64,000 nt of DNA from Methanosarcina sp. KYL-1 (GTDB taxonomy: Archaea; Halobacteriota; Methanosarcinia; Methanosarcinales; Methanosarcinaceae). This document shows, piece by piece, positions 1 through 8,000 of this stretch (position 1 is the stretch's first letter; each line of letters begins with the position of its first letter). The stretch spans positions 1-64,000 of the forward strand of contig NZ_VOUA01000017.1 of assembly GCF_024372725.1 (NCBI RefSeq), read 5' to 3'. A program made the translations under genes and the position numbers. A model generated the notes under the pieces. That model saw nothing but the letters and a program-made list of their open reading frames with translations. It was not told the origin of the DNA and did no database searches.

Positions 1-621
1 ATCCAAGGTTCTTTGTGACAGAAGAAAAAGCTCTTGCAAAAGTTCAGAGAAAGCTTTCCAAACTTGAAAAAGGAACACCAAAAAGAGCAAAAGCTTTGAA
101 AGCTGTTCAACGTGTTCATGAAAGAATCGCAAACAAGAGAGAAGATTTTGTACAAAAAGTAAGTCTTAATCTGGTCAGAGCTTACGACTTGATCATATTT
201 GGCTCTTCGTTGTTTTGTGTGGTAAGCCATCACAAAAACCAATGCGGGCTTGAAGTGAAAATCACCTAATCCATAGAGAATGACGAAGAGCCTCATATTT
301 GAAGATCTTAATGTCAAAGGTATGACAAAAAATCATTGCCTGGCAAAGCATATTGCGGATGCAGCATGGAGTAAATTGATAACTATCACGTCTTACAAGG
401 CAGAATGGGCTGGTAAACGTGTAGAGTTTGTCAATCCGTGTAATACGTCTCAAATGTGCTCAGGCTGTGGTCAAATAGTCAAAAAAGAACTATCAGAGAG
501 AATACACAGTTGTCCTTACTGTGGACTGGTTCTCGATAGAGATCATAACGCTGCTATGAATATTCTGAGATTGGGATTACAATCTCTCCAGAATTCTGGT
601 AGATGCCAGTCACTTCAGTGA
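1..621 (+). pseudogene. tnpB: TnpB (IS200/IS605, IS1341-type) endonuclease, truncated by the window edge and split by a MITE
   Basis: TnpB is the RNA-guided RuvC-type nuclease of IS605 elements. The coding frame is already open at base 3 (PRFFVTEEKALAKVQRKLSK), so the gene starts outside the window. It runs to 200 as ...DLIIF and resumes at 301 as EDLNVKGM. Between them lie a 92-bp insert and an 8-bp duplicated target, 100 bp in all. Removing bases 201-300 restores one uninterrupted frame. The EDL motif at the junction is where TnpB proteins carry the second RuvC catalytic Glu, so the insertion hits the active site. Downstream are the Zn ribbon (CSGCG...CPYCG, about 460-525) and the last RuvC motif DRDHNAAMNI (about 534-565), both intact. 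The stop is TGA at 619-621. Apart from the insert the gene looks young and undecayed. Confidence 0.9.
201..292. mobile_element. 92-bp MITE with ISL3-like ends and 8-bp target duplication
   Basis: The insert begins GGCTCTTCGT and ends with its exact reverse complement ACGAAGAGCC, a 10-bp terminal inverted repeat. It is flanked on both sides by TCATATTT (193-200 and 293-300), an 8-bp target-site duplication. Ends starting GGCTCTTCG and an 8-bp duplication are typical of ISL3-family elements, so this is probably a non-autonomous derivative moved in trans by an ISL3 transposase. It contains no gene. Excising the element plus one copy of the duplication exactly repairs the tnpB frame. Confidence 0.88.
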
Positions 622-637
622 CGGGAGTAGTCACGGA
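609..637 (+). other. IS605-type right-end hairpin, possible 3' end of the omega-RNA scaffold
   Basis: The last codons of tnpB overlap a short hairpin, GTCAC-TTCA-GTGAC (609-622), followed by GGGAGTAGTCACGG. IS605-type elements end just downstream of tnpB in such a stem plus a short conserved tail, and in IS1341-type units the same region forms the 3' part of the guide RNA. The position and the hairpin are seen. The assignment as right end or omega-RNA is inferred from family knowledge. Confidence 0.4.
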
Positions 638-1119
638 AGCAATGCATACACACAAAAGGTGTTGCGCTATTTGAAGAGGAGACTATAACACAATATTACA
701 AAGGTTAAATAACATTAGACCAATGATGTAAAATTAGAGAAGTGCAACAATATTAGAAAGAAGTAGTAGCATTATGTGTTACATATATTTTCAAAAGTAT
801 TAAATACCGGAAGGTCGTAGTATACATTGCGTTCTCATCCCTTTAACCCCACAGCGAACACTACTCCACACGAAAGAATGAAAACAGGGAATTAGGGAAA
901 TAAAAATAAAACCAACAAAAGCGCAACCACACATCGAATTCAATATTTTGTATCTCTTCCCAGAAAAAACTCTCTTGAATGCCGTTCAAGAATTCCAGGT
1001 TTTCTTGGGTGGGAACGCAAGTATTTCTTTTTTTAGAGCATCATAAATCAAAATCGTTATATACAGACCCTTCCAATTTTCAAAAATCGAATTAACCTGG
1101 TGGAAGGGAGACTCAAACA
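638..1119. promoter_or_regulatory. Intergenic region with the promoter of the 1120 gene
   Basis: I see no gene here. There is one 7-bp perfect hairpin, TCTTGAA-TGCCG-TTCAAGA (about 973-991). A TATA-like TTATATA near 1055-1063 lies about 60 bp before the next start codon. A purine-rich ribosome binding site (GGAAGGGAG) precedes the ATG at 1120. Confidence 0.5.
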
Positions 1120-1422
1120 ATGGAAGAAAAAGATGAACTTGACCTTTTTATCGATTCCCGGATAAAAACTGAGGAAGAACTGCTGCAGGAAAAGTGTGAG
1201 AAGACCTATAATGCGGCATCCAACCCTGTGCGCAGGGACATTATCAAGGCTGTCTGCTTCCTCGGAAAAAACATGGAAGAACTCCTTAAAGAAACCGGCC
1301 TCAGTGAAGTTTCCCTGAAGTTCCACACCGAGATCCTGATAAGCGCTGATTTCCTTTATCAGGACGAAAAAAAGACCTACAGGCTGACTGAACTCGGGCT
1401 GCGCGTGTTGCCTAAACTCTGA
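1120..1422 (+). CDS. Small winged-helix-like protein (paralogue of the gene at 3044)
   Basis: This is a 100-residue protein with an acidic N-terminus (MEEKDELDLF) followed by an apparent winged-helix fold. NPVRRDIIKAV looks like helix 1, the stretch KNMEELLKETGLSEVSLKFH like a helix-turn-helix, and TYRLTELGLRVL like the wing and last strand. It aligns along its length with the 102-aa protein at 3044-3352: NPVRRDI versus NPARRKL, GKNMEELL versus GKTEEDLK, KFHTEIL versus KFHMDFL, YRLTELG versus YRLTDSG. The two copies flank the CobW-like gene, which suggests a duplication around it. ArsR-like DNA binding is inferred from predicted structure only. No metal-binding cysteines of the ArsR type are conserved. 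Confidence 0.8.
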   Translation: MEEKDELDLFIDSRIKTEEELLQEKCEKTYNAASNPVRRDIIKAVCFLGKNMEELLKETGLSEVSLKFHTEILISADFLYQDEKKTYRLTELGLRVLPKL

Positions 1423-1440
1423 AGAATTTCAACCCCGATT

Positions 1441-1510
1441 TTTACCTCCAATTACCTCCAATTACCTCCAATTACCTCCAATTACCTCCAATTACCTCCA
1501 ATTACCTCAT
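1441..1510. repeat. Tandem 10-bp repeat (ATTACCTCCA, about 7 copies)
   Basis: A 10-bp unit, ATTACCTCCA, is repeated about seven times just after the stop of the 1120 gene. The last copy decays to ATTACCTCAT, and more scattered copies of TTTACCTCATTTTC follow. It is likely a slippage-prone satellite in the 3' untranslated region. No function is apparent. Confidence 0.95.
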
Positions 1511-1586
1511 TTTCACTTTATTTATATCTCATTTACCTCATTTTCATTTCATTTTTTTCCCAGCGTCAGTCAGAAGGATCTGCTAA

Positions 1587-1599
1587 TTTTATATATATC
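1587..1599 (+). promoter_or_regulatory. TATA-like element for the CobW-type gene
   Basis: TTTTATATATATC at 1587-1599 is a strong archaeal TATA-box candidate about 106 bp before the ATG at 1705. That would give an untranslated leader of roughly 80 nt ending in a purine-rich ribosome binding site (AAAAAGGACAGG). Confidence 0.5.
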
Positions 1600-1704
1600 T
1601 GTAAATATATTAGAATAATCATAGCGTCGGAAATAGAAATTTCACTGCATCACAGAAAAAGGGACAGAAAAAACAAAAAAAATGGAAAAAAGGACAGGAA
1701 AAAC

Positions 1705-2769
1705 ATGCAGGTCATGATCATAGGGGGTTTTCTCGGAAGCGGGAAAACAACCACTATTCTGAAATTAAGCAGGCAGCTCAGTTATGCCGGAAAAAAGATC
1801 GCCATCATAGTAAACGAAATAGGGGAAATAGGGCTCGACGGGGACATGCTCACAAGTCCCGGCATTGCGACTGAGGAGCTGACCAGCGGCTGCATCTGCT
1901 GCACCCTGAGGATCAGCATGCAGTATACCCTCCAGACCCTGGAAGAAGAGTTCAAACCCGATGTGGTCATAATCGAGCCCACGGGGATCGCCTTCCCGGG
2001 GCAGATAAGGGAAGAAATCGAGACAATGGGACTTTCCGAACTTTCCTTCGCCCCGGTGGTGACCCTTGTGGACCCTGGCCGCTTTGGAACAGAAGCAAAG
2101 GAGATTCCCAGGTTTATCGAGACCCAGATACGGGAAGCCGAAATCCTCTGCATAAACAAGGTGGATACTGCTCCCGGAGAGATAATCCTGGCCACGGAAA
2201 GGATGCTTCTGGAACTGAACCCCGAAGCCAGAATCCTCAAATTCTCGGCAAAACTGGGAGACGAACAATTCGAAAGCCTATACGGATGCCTTGACCTTCA
2301 GGGACAGGAAAAGCCAAGGCCAGAGAAACTAAATTCCGTGGAGCTTTCGGAGGTCTCGGCTTACTCTGTGGGGTATACCCTTGAATCCGGCCTCCTTTCT
2401 CCCGAAATAAGCATGGCCCTTGTAGAAGAGAGCCTGAAAACCATTCGGGACAGTGTAAAGGAAATTAACCCGGACTTTGTGGGGCATGTAAAGCTCTCGG
2501 TAAAACTCCCGGACTCCATGGTCAAGGGCAGTGTGACATCCTCAAAGGAATCCCCCCAGGTAGAACTTATCCTTAACCGGAGAAGCAAGGAACCTGAGAT
2601 GAGGCTGCTTTCCGCCATAACCAGGGTCCCGAAAGAAAAGCTTACGGGAATTGTAGAAAGCACTCTTGAAGAAAAACTCCGGGAAGCAGGGGTCCCTTTT
2701 GAGAAAAAGGAACAGAAAGAACACGGGCACGGAAGCGGGCAGAACCTTGTAAAATTAACAAGGGCCTGA
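1705..2769 (+). CDS. CobW/P47K-family G3E GTPase, putative metallochaperone
   Basis: This 354-residue G3E-family GTPase belongs to the CobW/COG0523 group, which load or traffic metals. The Walker A motif GGFLGSGKTT is at residues 7-16 and the hallmark CxCC motif (SGCICCTLR) at 61-69. The base-recognition motif NKVD is near residue 150. The C-terminal domain (about 215-330) matches the CobW C-terminal region in outline, and the tail has a short His-rich stretch (EHGHGSG) that could bind metal. The protein is close to the usual family length. The gene sits alone between two copies of a small winged-helix gene, so metal-responsive regulation by those proteins is possible but unproven. The cognate metal (Zn, Co or Ni) cannot be read from sequence. 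Confidence 0.88.
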   Translation: MQVMIIGGFLGSGKTTTILKLSRQLSYAGKKIAIIVNEIGEIGLDGDMLTSPGIATEELTSGCICCTLRISMQYTLQTLEEEFKPDVVIIEPTGIAFPGQIREEIETMGLSELSFAPVVTLVDPGRFGTEAKEIPRFIETQIREAEILCINKVDTAPGEIILATERMLLELNPEARILKFSAKLGDEQFESLYGCLDLQGQEKPRPEKLNSVELSEVSAYSVGYTLESGLLSPEISMALVEESLKTIRDSVKEINPDFVGHVKLSVKLPDSMVKGSVTSSKESPQVELILNRRSKEPEMRLLSAITRVPKEKLTGIVESTLEEKLREAGVPFEKKEQKEHGHGSGQNLVKLTRA

Positions 2770-2904
2770 GCAAAGGGAAAGAGATCTGAACCCGCAAAAA
2801 TAAAAGGAAAGATTGGAAGGGCCCTTAAACTGGCCGGCATACCCAACAAATGCCTTACTTCAATCGTTCCGGAACATTTAAAAATATCGGGACTTAATTC
2901 CTCA

Positions 2905-3004
2905 AAAACCGGTTAATCAAAAAACCGGTTAATCAAAAAACCGGTTAATCAAAAAACCGGTTAATCAAAAAACCGGGTTATCAAAAAACCGGTTAATCAA
3001 AACC
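2905..3004. repeat. Six 16-bp tandem repeats with a palindromic AACCGGTT core
   Basis: CCGGTTAATCAAAAAA repeats at an exact 16-bp pitch from 2909, 2925, 2941, 2957, 2973 (variant CCGGGTTATC) and 2989. With the preceding AA, each unit carries the palindrome AACCGGTT. A TATA-like CATTTAAAAATAT at about 2875-2887 lies just upstream, so the array probably falls in the 5' untranslated region of the 3044 gene. It could be an operator array, an RNA-level element or a neutral satellite. Confidence 0.93.
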
Positions 3005-3043
3005 AATTTAATTAAAAACCAAAACAGAAAAAGGAGTTTCCAC

Positions 3044-3352
3044 ATGAACGAAGACGTCGACGAACTTGATGCCTATCTCGCCAGGCAGGGGGAACCTACT
3101 GAAGGCGAAGCTGTCAAACAGGAACACATCATGATGGAAAAGGTTTCCATAAATCCCGCAAGGAGAAAACTCCTCAGGACAGTGGGGGTCTTCGGGAAGA
3201 CTGAAGAGGATCTGAAAAATGAGTCAGGGTTAAACGATTTCTTTTTCAAGTTCCATATGGATTTCCTGCTCAAGGAAAATATGCTGAAATTGGAAGACGG
3301 GATGTATCGCCTGACAGATTCCGGGATTGCCATGCACGACTCCGTGTGCTGA
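3044..3352 (+). CDS. Small winged-helix-like protein (paralogue of the gene at 1120)
   Basis: This 102-residue protein is homologous over its length to the one at 1120-1422. It has an acidic N-terminus, the helix NPARRKLLRTVGVFG, a helix-turn-helix-like segment (EEDLKNESGLNDFFFKFHMDFLL) and a wing-like YRLTDSGIAMH. The start is supported by AAAAAGGAG nine bases before the ATG. The six-copy AACCGGTT array lies 40-140 bp upstream, so autoregulation is an attractive guess. I do not recognise a named family. Confidence 0.8.
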   Translation: MNEDVDELDAYLARQGEPTEGEAVKQEHIMMEKVSINPARRKLLRTVGVFGKTEEDLKNESGLNDFFFKFHMDFLLKENMLKLEDGMYRLTDSGIAMHDSVC

Positions 3353-3606
3353 GAAAGGAACAGGCATTCGTTCTTATGCCTTTCCGGCCTTTTTTTCCAT
3401 ATTTTTAAAAATATAATTTTTGGTAGCGTGCGCCCCTTTCAATGCGAATTCAGGAGACATGCTTTTTGCTAAAAAGCGATAAGTTTTTATGTTTATCTGA
3501 GTAATGTCGCTATGACTAAAGTTTTCGATATTCTATGGAAGTTTCAAAAACGCCCCTACTAATTTCCAGGACATATATCGAATAATCAAAAGGAGTGTGA
3601 AGAAAT

Positions 3607-3789
3607 ATGCCAGCGATAGTTAATGCAGATGAATGTTCCGGATGCGGAACCTGTGTCGATGAATGCCCCTCCGAGGCAATTACCCTTGACGAAGAAAAGG
3701 GACTCGCAGTAGTCGACCAGGATGAATGTGTAGAATGCGGTGCATGTGAAGAAGCATGCCCGAACCAGGCAATCAAAGTAGAAGAGTAA
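3607..3789 (+). CDS. 2[4Fe-4S] ferredoxin
   Basis: This 60-residue bacterial-type ferredoxin has two complete cluster motifs, [12 protein letters not shown] (residues 10-21) and [12 protein letters not shown] (about 40-51). Each has four cysteines, and the second Cys-Pro pair donates across clusters. It carries low-potential electrons in the cytoplasm and could serve CODH/ACS, formylmethanofuran dehydrogenase or the Rnf complex. The sequence does not say which. AAAGGAGTG precedes the ATG, and a TATA-like stretch (AAGTTTTTATGTTTATC) lies about 110 bp upstream. It is monocistronic, with a T-rich region following. Confidence 0.95.
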   Translation: MPAIVNADECSGCGTCVDECPSEAITLDEEKGLAVVDQDECVECGACEEACPNQAIKVEE

Positions 3790-3882
3790 AAACAACGGTC
3801 ATCATGGAATAATTTTTTTATTCCATTTTTCTTTTTCCTTTTTATCGAATTATTTCTTTTCTCTCCGGAGGTAGCTTTTTAA

Positions 3883-4911
3883 ATGGTAGCAGTTAAAGCG
3901 GGTATTTTAGGCGCCACTGGCGCTGTAGGGCAGAGATTTGTAGAAGCACTTGCAAACCACCCCTGGTTTGAGATCACAGCCCTTGCAGCATCCGAAAGAA
4001 GCGCCGGCAAAACATACAAAGAAGCGGCAAACTGGAGGCTTGACACCCCCATGCCGGAAAGTGTAGAAAACCTAGAAGTTGTCCCCGTAGACCCGAGAGC
4101 TGTGGATGCGGACGTGGTCTTTTCGGCCCTTCCTGCAGACCTTGCCCTTACAGTTGAGCCCGATTTTGCAAAAGCCGGGTTTGCAGTGGCAAGCAACGCT
4201 TCGGCCTACAGGATGGAAAAAGACATCCCTCTTGTTATACCCGAGGTAAACCCCGATCACCTGGGACTCCTTGAAGTCCAGCAGGACACACGGGGCTGGG
4301 ACGGGTACATTATCACAAATCCCAACTGTTCCACCATCGTCATGACCGTGACCTTAAAGCCCCTCATGCAGTTCGGGCTTGAGACTATCCAGGTCGCAAC
4401 CATGCAGGCGATTTCAGGCGCAGGCTTCTCCGGAGTTGCCGCAATGGCAATCTACGACAATGTAATTCCTTACATAGGAAGCGAAGAGAAGAAGATGGAA
4501 ACCGAAACCTTAAAGCTCCTCGGAGAGTTCAACGGTTCCGAAGTCCTGCCTGCGGACATAAAGGTAAGCGCCTCCTGCCACAGGGTCCCCGTGGTTGACG
4601 GGCACACCGAAGCCATCTGGGCCGGAATGAGAGACAACCCGACCCCTGAAGAGGTCAGGAAAGCCTTCCTGGACTTCGACCCGAAACTGGGAGAACTCCC
4701 CTCGGAACCGAAAAGGTCCCTTATCGTAAGAGACGAAGCAGACAGGCCACAGCCGCGCCTTGACCGCAACATGGGCAAAGGCATGAGCGTTTCTGTCGGC
4801 AGGATAAGGGAAGGAATCCGCTATATCGCAATGGGCCACAACACCATCCGCGGAGCTGCCGGGGCAAGCGTCCTTAATGCGGAACTCCTGCACTCCATGG
4901 GCAAACTCTGA
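3883..4911 (+). CDS. asd: Aspartate-semialdehyde dehydrogenase
   Basis: The enzyme reduces aspartyl-4-phosphate to aspartate semialdehyde with NADPH, the branch point to lysine, methionine and threonine. It has 342 residues, close to the archaeal/fungal-type length. The NADP-binding loop [10 protein letters not shown] is at residues 10-19, the nucleophile motif NPNCS has Cys149, and the substrate-binding region [10 protein letters not shown] and the HTEAIW segment follow. The start is fixed by TCCGGAGGTAG nine bases before the ATG. It stands alone, and a pyrimidine-rich repeat follows that probably ends transcription. Confidence 0.96.
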   Translation: MVAVKAGILGATGAVGQRFVEALANHPWFEITALAASERSAGKTYKEAANWRLDTPMPESVENLEVVPVDPRAVDADVVFSALPADLALTVEPDFAKAGFAVASNASAYRMEKDIPLVIPEVNPDHLGLLEVQQDTRGWDGYIITNPNCSTIVMTVTLKPLMQFGLETIQVATMQAISGAGFSGVAAMAIYDNVIPYIGSEEKKMETETLKLLGEFNGSEVLPADIKVSASCHRVPVVDGHTEAIWAGMRDNPTPEEVRKAFLDFDPKLGELPSEPKRSLIVRDEADRPQPRLDRNMGKGMSVSVGRIREGIRYIAMGHNTIRGAAGASVLNAELLHSMGKL

Positions 4912-4990
4912 AATAATCAGTAAAAATATTCTCAAATCGAAAATTGGAAAGTAAAAGGCCGGATTTCAGGCCTTTACTTTTCTCTCAATT

Positions 4991-5053
4991 CTTTTCTCTT
5001 AGTCCTTTTCTCTTAGTCCTTTTCTCTTAGTCCTTTTCTCATAGTCCTTTTTT
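4991..5053 (+). repeat. Four 14-bp pyrimidine-rich tandem repeats, probable terminator zone
   Basis: CTTTTCTCTTAGTC repeats four times (4991-5046, last copy CTCATAGTC), then a run of seven T. It lies between the convergent ends of asd and larC. T-rich tracts terminate archaeal RNA polymerase, so each unit could act as a weak stop for asd transcripts. Confidence 0.85.
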
Positions 5054-5057
5054 TAGA

Positions 5058-6248
5058 TCAGGCAAAAAGCTTCCTCGCAGTCTCTTCGGCCCTGCGCATG
5101 ACCTCTTTTACCGGGACTCCGCTCTTCCTTGCAATCTGCTTGCAGTCCTCAAACTCGGCAGAGATATTGAGCAGGACACCTTCCGAGTCACGTGCAATTT
5201 TGACCGCCGTTTCAAATTCCTGCCCCTCAACCTCAAAGCTTATTATCTCTATATTCCGGGCTGCCATCAGCCTGTGCCTGGTAGGGACCACTCTTATCCC
5301 CAGAGAGCCCGTCTCAACAATTATTTTCCGGGCAAGCTTTGCACTGTCCTCAGGTTTTGCTATGACTTTGATAACATGGGCAGGCCTGCCTTTTTTCATG
5401 GTTGCAGGAATAATAGCGACATCCCTGGCTCCCATCGCAAGCAGTTCTTCAAAGAGGTTGCCCAAAACTTCCCCGCTCACATCGTCGGCATTGGTTTCAA
5501 GGACTTCGATCATGTCAGGGATCAGGCAGGAGTCAAGTTCCGAAAGTACGCCCTGGAGCACGTTCGGGCCCGGAAGGTCGGCATCCCCTGCCCCGTACCC
5601 TACTGAAGTTACCCTGCCCTGGGGAAAAGCCTCGACAGGCCTTGCAAAATGGGCAAGGACAGCTGCCCCGGTTGGAGTCAGCAGCTCTTTTTTCACGTTG
5701 CTGCCCTTAAAGTAGAGCTTGCCCCTCCTGAGAATTTCAAGGGTTGCAGGGGCAGGCACAGGGAGAGTCCCGTGGGCGGCTTCGATAGTGCCGCTGCCCA
5801 CATTGATAGGGGTGCAGTAGACTGAGTCGCAGCCCAGGGCATGGACGGCTGCCGAGGAGCCGATAACATCGGCAAGGGCGTCGCTCTGTCCCACTTCATG
5901 AAAATGAAGGTCTGCAAGGTCGCTTTTCCCGTGGACGGCAGCTTCGGCCTCAGCCATCTTCAAAAAGATGTCAAGGGCACTTGCCTCCACTTTAGGGGGC
6001 AGTTTTGCGGATTTAACCATATCCACAAGTTCCGGGTATGTACGGACCGCCTCTTTTTCGGGCACATTTATCCGGACATCCAGAGCTTTTATGCCCTTTT
6101 TTACCACTTCCCGGACTTCCATGGAGACGTCCACGGAAGCTTCCACCAGTTCCCGGACATACTCCCGGTCAGCCCCGAGGTCAAGGGCACACCCGAGGAT
6201 CATGTCCCCCGCAGCCCCCGAAAAAGGATTGAAGATCAATGCTTTCAT
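5058..6248 (-). CDS. larC: LarC, nickel insertion protein for the nickel-pincer cofactor
   Basis: LarC inserts Ni into pyridinium-3,5-bisthiocarboxylic acid mononucleotide, a CTP-dependent cyclometallase step that finishes the nickel-pincer nucleotide cofactor. The 396-residue protein has the family N-terminus (FNPFSGAAGDMILGCALDLG), the HFHEVG segment near residue 120, and a complete C-terminal domain (ETNADDVSGE...KKGRPAHVIKVIA...ETGSLGIRV). Unlike Lactobacillus, no frameshift is needed to join LarC1 and LarC2. It is the last gene of a minus-strand set, 27 bp after larB. No larA racemase or larE sulphur transferase is in the window, so the user enzyme lies elsewhere. Confidence 0.92.
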   Translation of the reverse strand: MKALIFNPFSGAAGDMILGCALDLGADREYVRELVEASVDVSMEVREVVKKGIKALDVRINVPEKEAVRTYPELVDMVKSAKLPPKVEASALDIFLKMAEAEAAVHGKSDLADLHFHEVGQSDALADVIGSSAAVHALGCDSVYCTPINVGSGTIEAAHGTLPVPAPATLEILRRGKLYFKGSNVKKELLTPTGAAVLAHFARPVEAFPQGRVTSVGYGAGDADLPGPNVLQGVLSELDSCLIPDMIEVLETNADDVSGEVLGNLFEELLAMGARDVAIIPATMKKGRPAHVIKVIAKPEDSAKLARKIIVETGSLGIRVVPTRHRLMAARNIEIISFEVEGQEFETAVKIARDSEGVLLNISAEFEDCKQIARKSGVPVKEVMRRAEETARKLFA

Positions 6249-6275
6249 GGGAATTCCTGTACTCTTATTTTCAAT

Positions 6276-7109
6276 TTATTCCTGCGGATCTTTATTTTCC
6301 GGTTTTGCCCCGGCCCCGGATGCGTCTGCAATCATGTTGGCAATCCGGGCTGCGTAAGCCCCTGCCACAAAACCGGCATCGATGTTCACCACGGCAAGGA
6401 TGGAACAGGACTGGAGCATTGACAGGAGAGCCGCTTTTCCTCCCCCGCCTGCCCCGTAGCCGGTGGACACCGGAAGCCCGATTACAGGCACGTCTACAAG
6501 CCCGGACACTACGGTCGGAAGCGTCCCTTCCCTGCCTGCGGCAACAACGATCGCTCCCGGATTCCTGGCTTTGAGTTTCTGGAGTTCGGGGATCAGTCTG
6601 TGGATGCCTGCAACCCCCACGTCGTAGACCGAGACGACCTCGCACCCCATCTCGGAAGCAACGACCCCGGCCTCTTCTGCTGCAGGGATGTCAGCCGTGC
6701 CTGCGGAAATTACCCCGACTACCCCGCCTGTCCTCGGGGCAGGAGTCCCGTCATGGACCACAACTGTGCGGGCGCGGCTGTTCCATTCAAGTTTATCCGG
6801 GGAAAAGGCCGCTTTCAAAGCTTCCAGGTGGGAAGCCGAAACCCGGGTGATCAGGGCCCTCCGGCTCTCCGAAGCCATGATCCTTGCAATCTCCACAACA
6901 TCTTCAGGCTCTTTGCAGTCGGCAAGGACAGCTTCCATGATCCCGGTCCGGTTCTTCCTGTGGGTGTCTACCTTTGCAATGCTAGAGTAACTGACAAAAC
7001 CCATGGACCGGATCTGTTCTTCCGCAGCTTCAAGCCCGATTTTTCCGTTTTTGATATCCTGTAAAACCTTTGCTAGATCCAGAGGGACCACCTTCCAAGC
7101 TATGGACAT
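6276..7109 (-). CDS. larB: LarB, pyridinium-3,5-biscarboxylate mononucleotide synthase
   Basis: LarB carboxylates and hydrolyses nicotinate adenine dinucleotide to give the biscarboxylated pyridinium nucleotide, the first step of the nickel-pincer cofactor pathway. The 277-residue protein has the variable N-terminal segment and then the PurE/AIR-carboxylase-like domain: GVVGVISAGTADIPAAEEA, DVGVAGIHRL, VVAAGREGTLPTVVSGLV and the glycine-rich GYGAGGGGKAALLSML. It lies upstream of larC on the same strand and was probably cotranscribed with it and with the LarC-like fragment at 7202. Confidence 0.92.
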   Translation of the reverse strand: MSIAWKVVPLDLAKVLQDIKNGKIGLEAAEEQIRSMGFVSYSSIAKVDTHRKNRTGIMEAVLADCKEPEDVVEIARIMASESRRALITRVSASHLEALKAAFSPDKLEWNSRARTVVVHDGTPAPRTGGVVGVISAGTADIPAAEEAGVVASEMGCEVVSVYDVGVAGIHRLIPELQKLKARNPGAIVVAAGREGTLPTVVSGLVDVPVIGLPVSTGYGAGGGGKAALLSMLQSCSILAVVNIDAGFVAGAYAARIANMIADASGAGAKPENKDPQE

Positions 7110-7201
7110 TTTAAGATAATAACTTCCACGATAAAAATATTCCAGAAAAAGAACTACTTTTTGAAAAACCCGTAAACCCGAAAAAGGTTAAAAAACAGGA
7201 A

Positions 7202-7792
7202 TTAGTTCCTGAAACAGGTTTTCGCCTTATCCGTACAGCACAGTTTTTTCGAAACAGGAGCCAGAGGAGAGACTGTCCCTTCTTCTGCCTGTTCACCGAA
7301 ATTCAGGGTGAAGTCCTTTATACCCTTCAGGGCTTTTCCTTCGATAAGCTCTTTTAGCTCGTACATTGAAAGTTCGAGGCCCGCCTTCCGGACACTGGAT
7401 GCCAGTTCCCTCAACTCCTCATACTCCACCCGGGCAGAAAGAGGCTTTTGTTCTTTTCCTATAACTACCTTTACATTGACTTCCCCCTCCCAGAGAGGCA
7501 AATCCTCTTCGTCCCTTAAGGAAAAGTAAAGTTTTATTAGTTCATAGGCAAAGGGGTAGTGTTCGGTCTTCAGAACCCTGACACCGAGAGTGCCGGTCTC
7601 AAGGGCCATGAACTCAGCAAGGGAATCAAGGGCAGCATCCCCGCTGTCAATAAGGAAAATATATTCGCTCCGGCCCTTCTTTGTAAAAGCGGGCACTACA
7701 TGTACATTTTTAGCCCCTAGTTTCATCAACTCCTCAATCAGGTAGGGCACCTGGTCGCAGGTAATGTTGTCAACATTGGTCATTAACAGCAA
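7202..7792 (-). CDS. Stand-alone LarC C-terminal domain protein
   Basis: This 196-residue protein matches only the C-terminal half of LarC. NVDNITCDQVPYLIEELMKLGAKNVHVVPAFTKKGRSEY corresponds to NADDVSGEVLGNLFEELLAMGARDVAIIPATMKKGRPAH in the full LarC at 5058, and ETGTLGVRVL corresponds to ETGSLGIRVV. A TTG start at 7790-7792 is preferred because GGAGGG lies six bases upstream; an in-frame ATG is at 7781-7783. The 92-bp gap to larB allows cotranscription. The paralogue lacks the N-terminal domain, so it may modulate or partner with LarC, or bind nucleotide alone. The C-terminal 30 residues are Lys/Cys-containing and unlike LarC. Confidence 0.82.
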   Translation of the reverse strand: MLLMTNVDNITCDQVPYLIEELMKLGAKNVHVVPAFTKKGRSEYIFLIDSGDAALDSLAEFMALETGTLGVRVLKTEHYPFAYELIKLYFSLRDEEDLPLWEGEVNVKVVIGKEQKPLSARVEYEELRELASSVRKAGLELSMYELKELIEGKALKGIKDFTLNFGEQAEEGTVSPLAPVSKKLCCTDKAKTCFRN

Positions 7793-7944
7793 AGCAAGCC
7801 CTCCGGAAAACTTTTAGAAAGAAAAATTGAGAGGGCAGAGATGGAAAGGGCAGCAAATGCCTGAAGAGATGGATTTCTTTCCTCTCTGCCGAAGTAAACC
7901 GTTTTTCCTTTCTGGATTGGTGGGGTTCAGATATTTTTCATGGA

Positions 7945-7998
7945 TTCCATTATCCTGAGGAATTCCATTATCCTGAGGAATTCCATTATCCTGAGGAT
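7945..7998. repeat. Three 18-bp tandem repeats
   Basis: TTCCATTATCCTGAGGAA occurs three times head to tail (7945, 7963, 7981; the last ends GAT), finishing two bases before the stop codon of the 8001 gene. It separates that gene from the lar cluster on the same strand. Its role is unknown. Confidence 0.93.
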
Positions 7999-8000
7999 GT

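Noticed and set aside
280-453. A separate gene starting inside the MITE at 280
   Set aside because: The ATG at 280 lies in the MITE end. The following sequence is simply the continuation of tnpB after the insertion.
2902-3004. CRISPR-like array
   Set aside because: Units are 16 bp, contiguous and have no spacers; no cas genes are near. None of the other tandem repeats in the window has unique spacers either.
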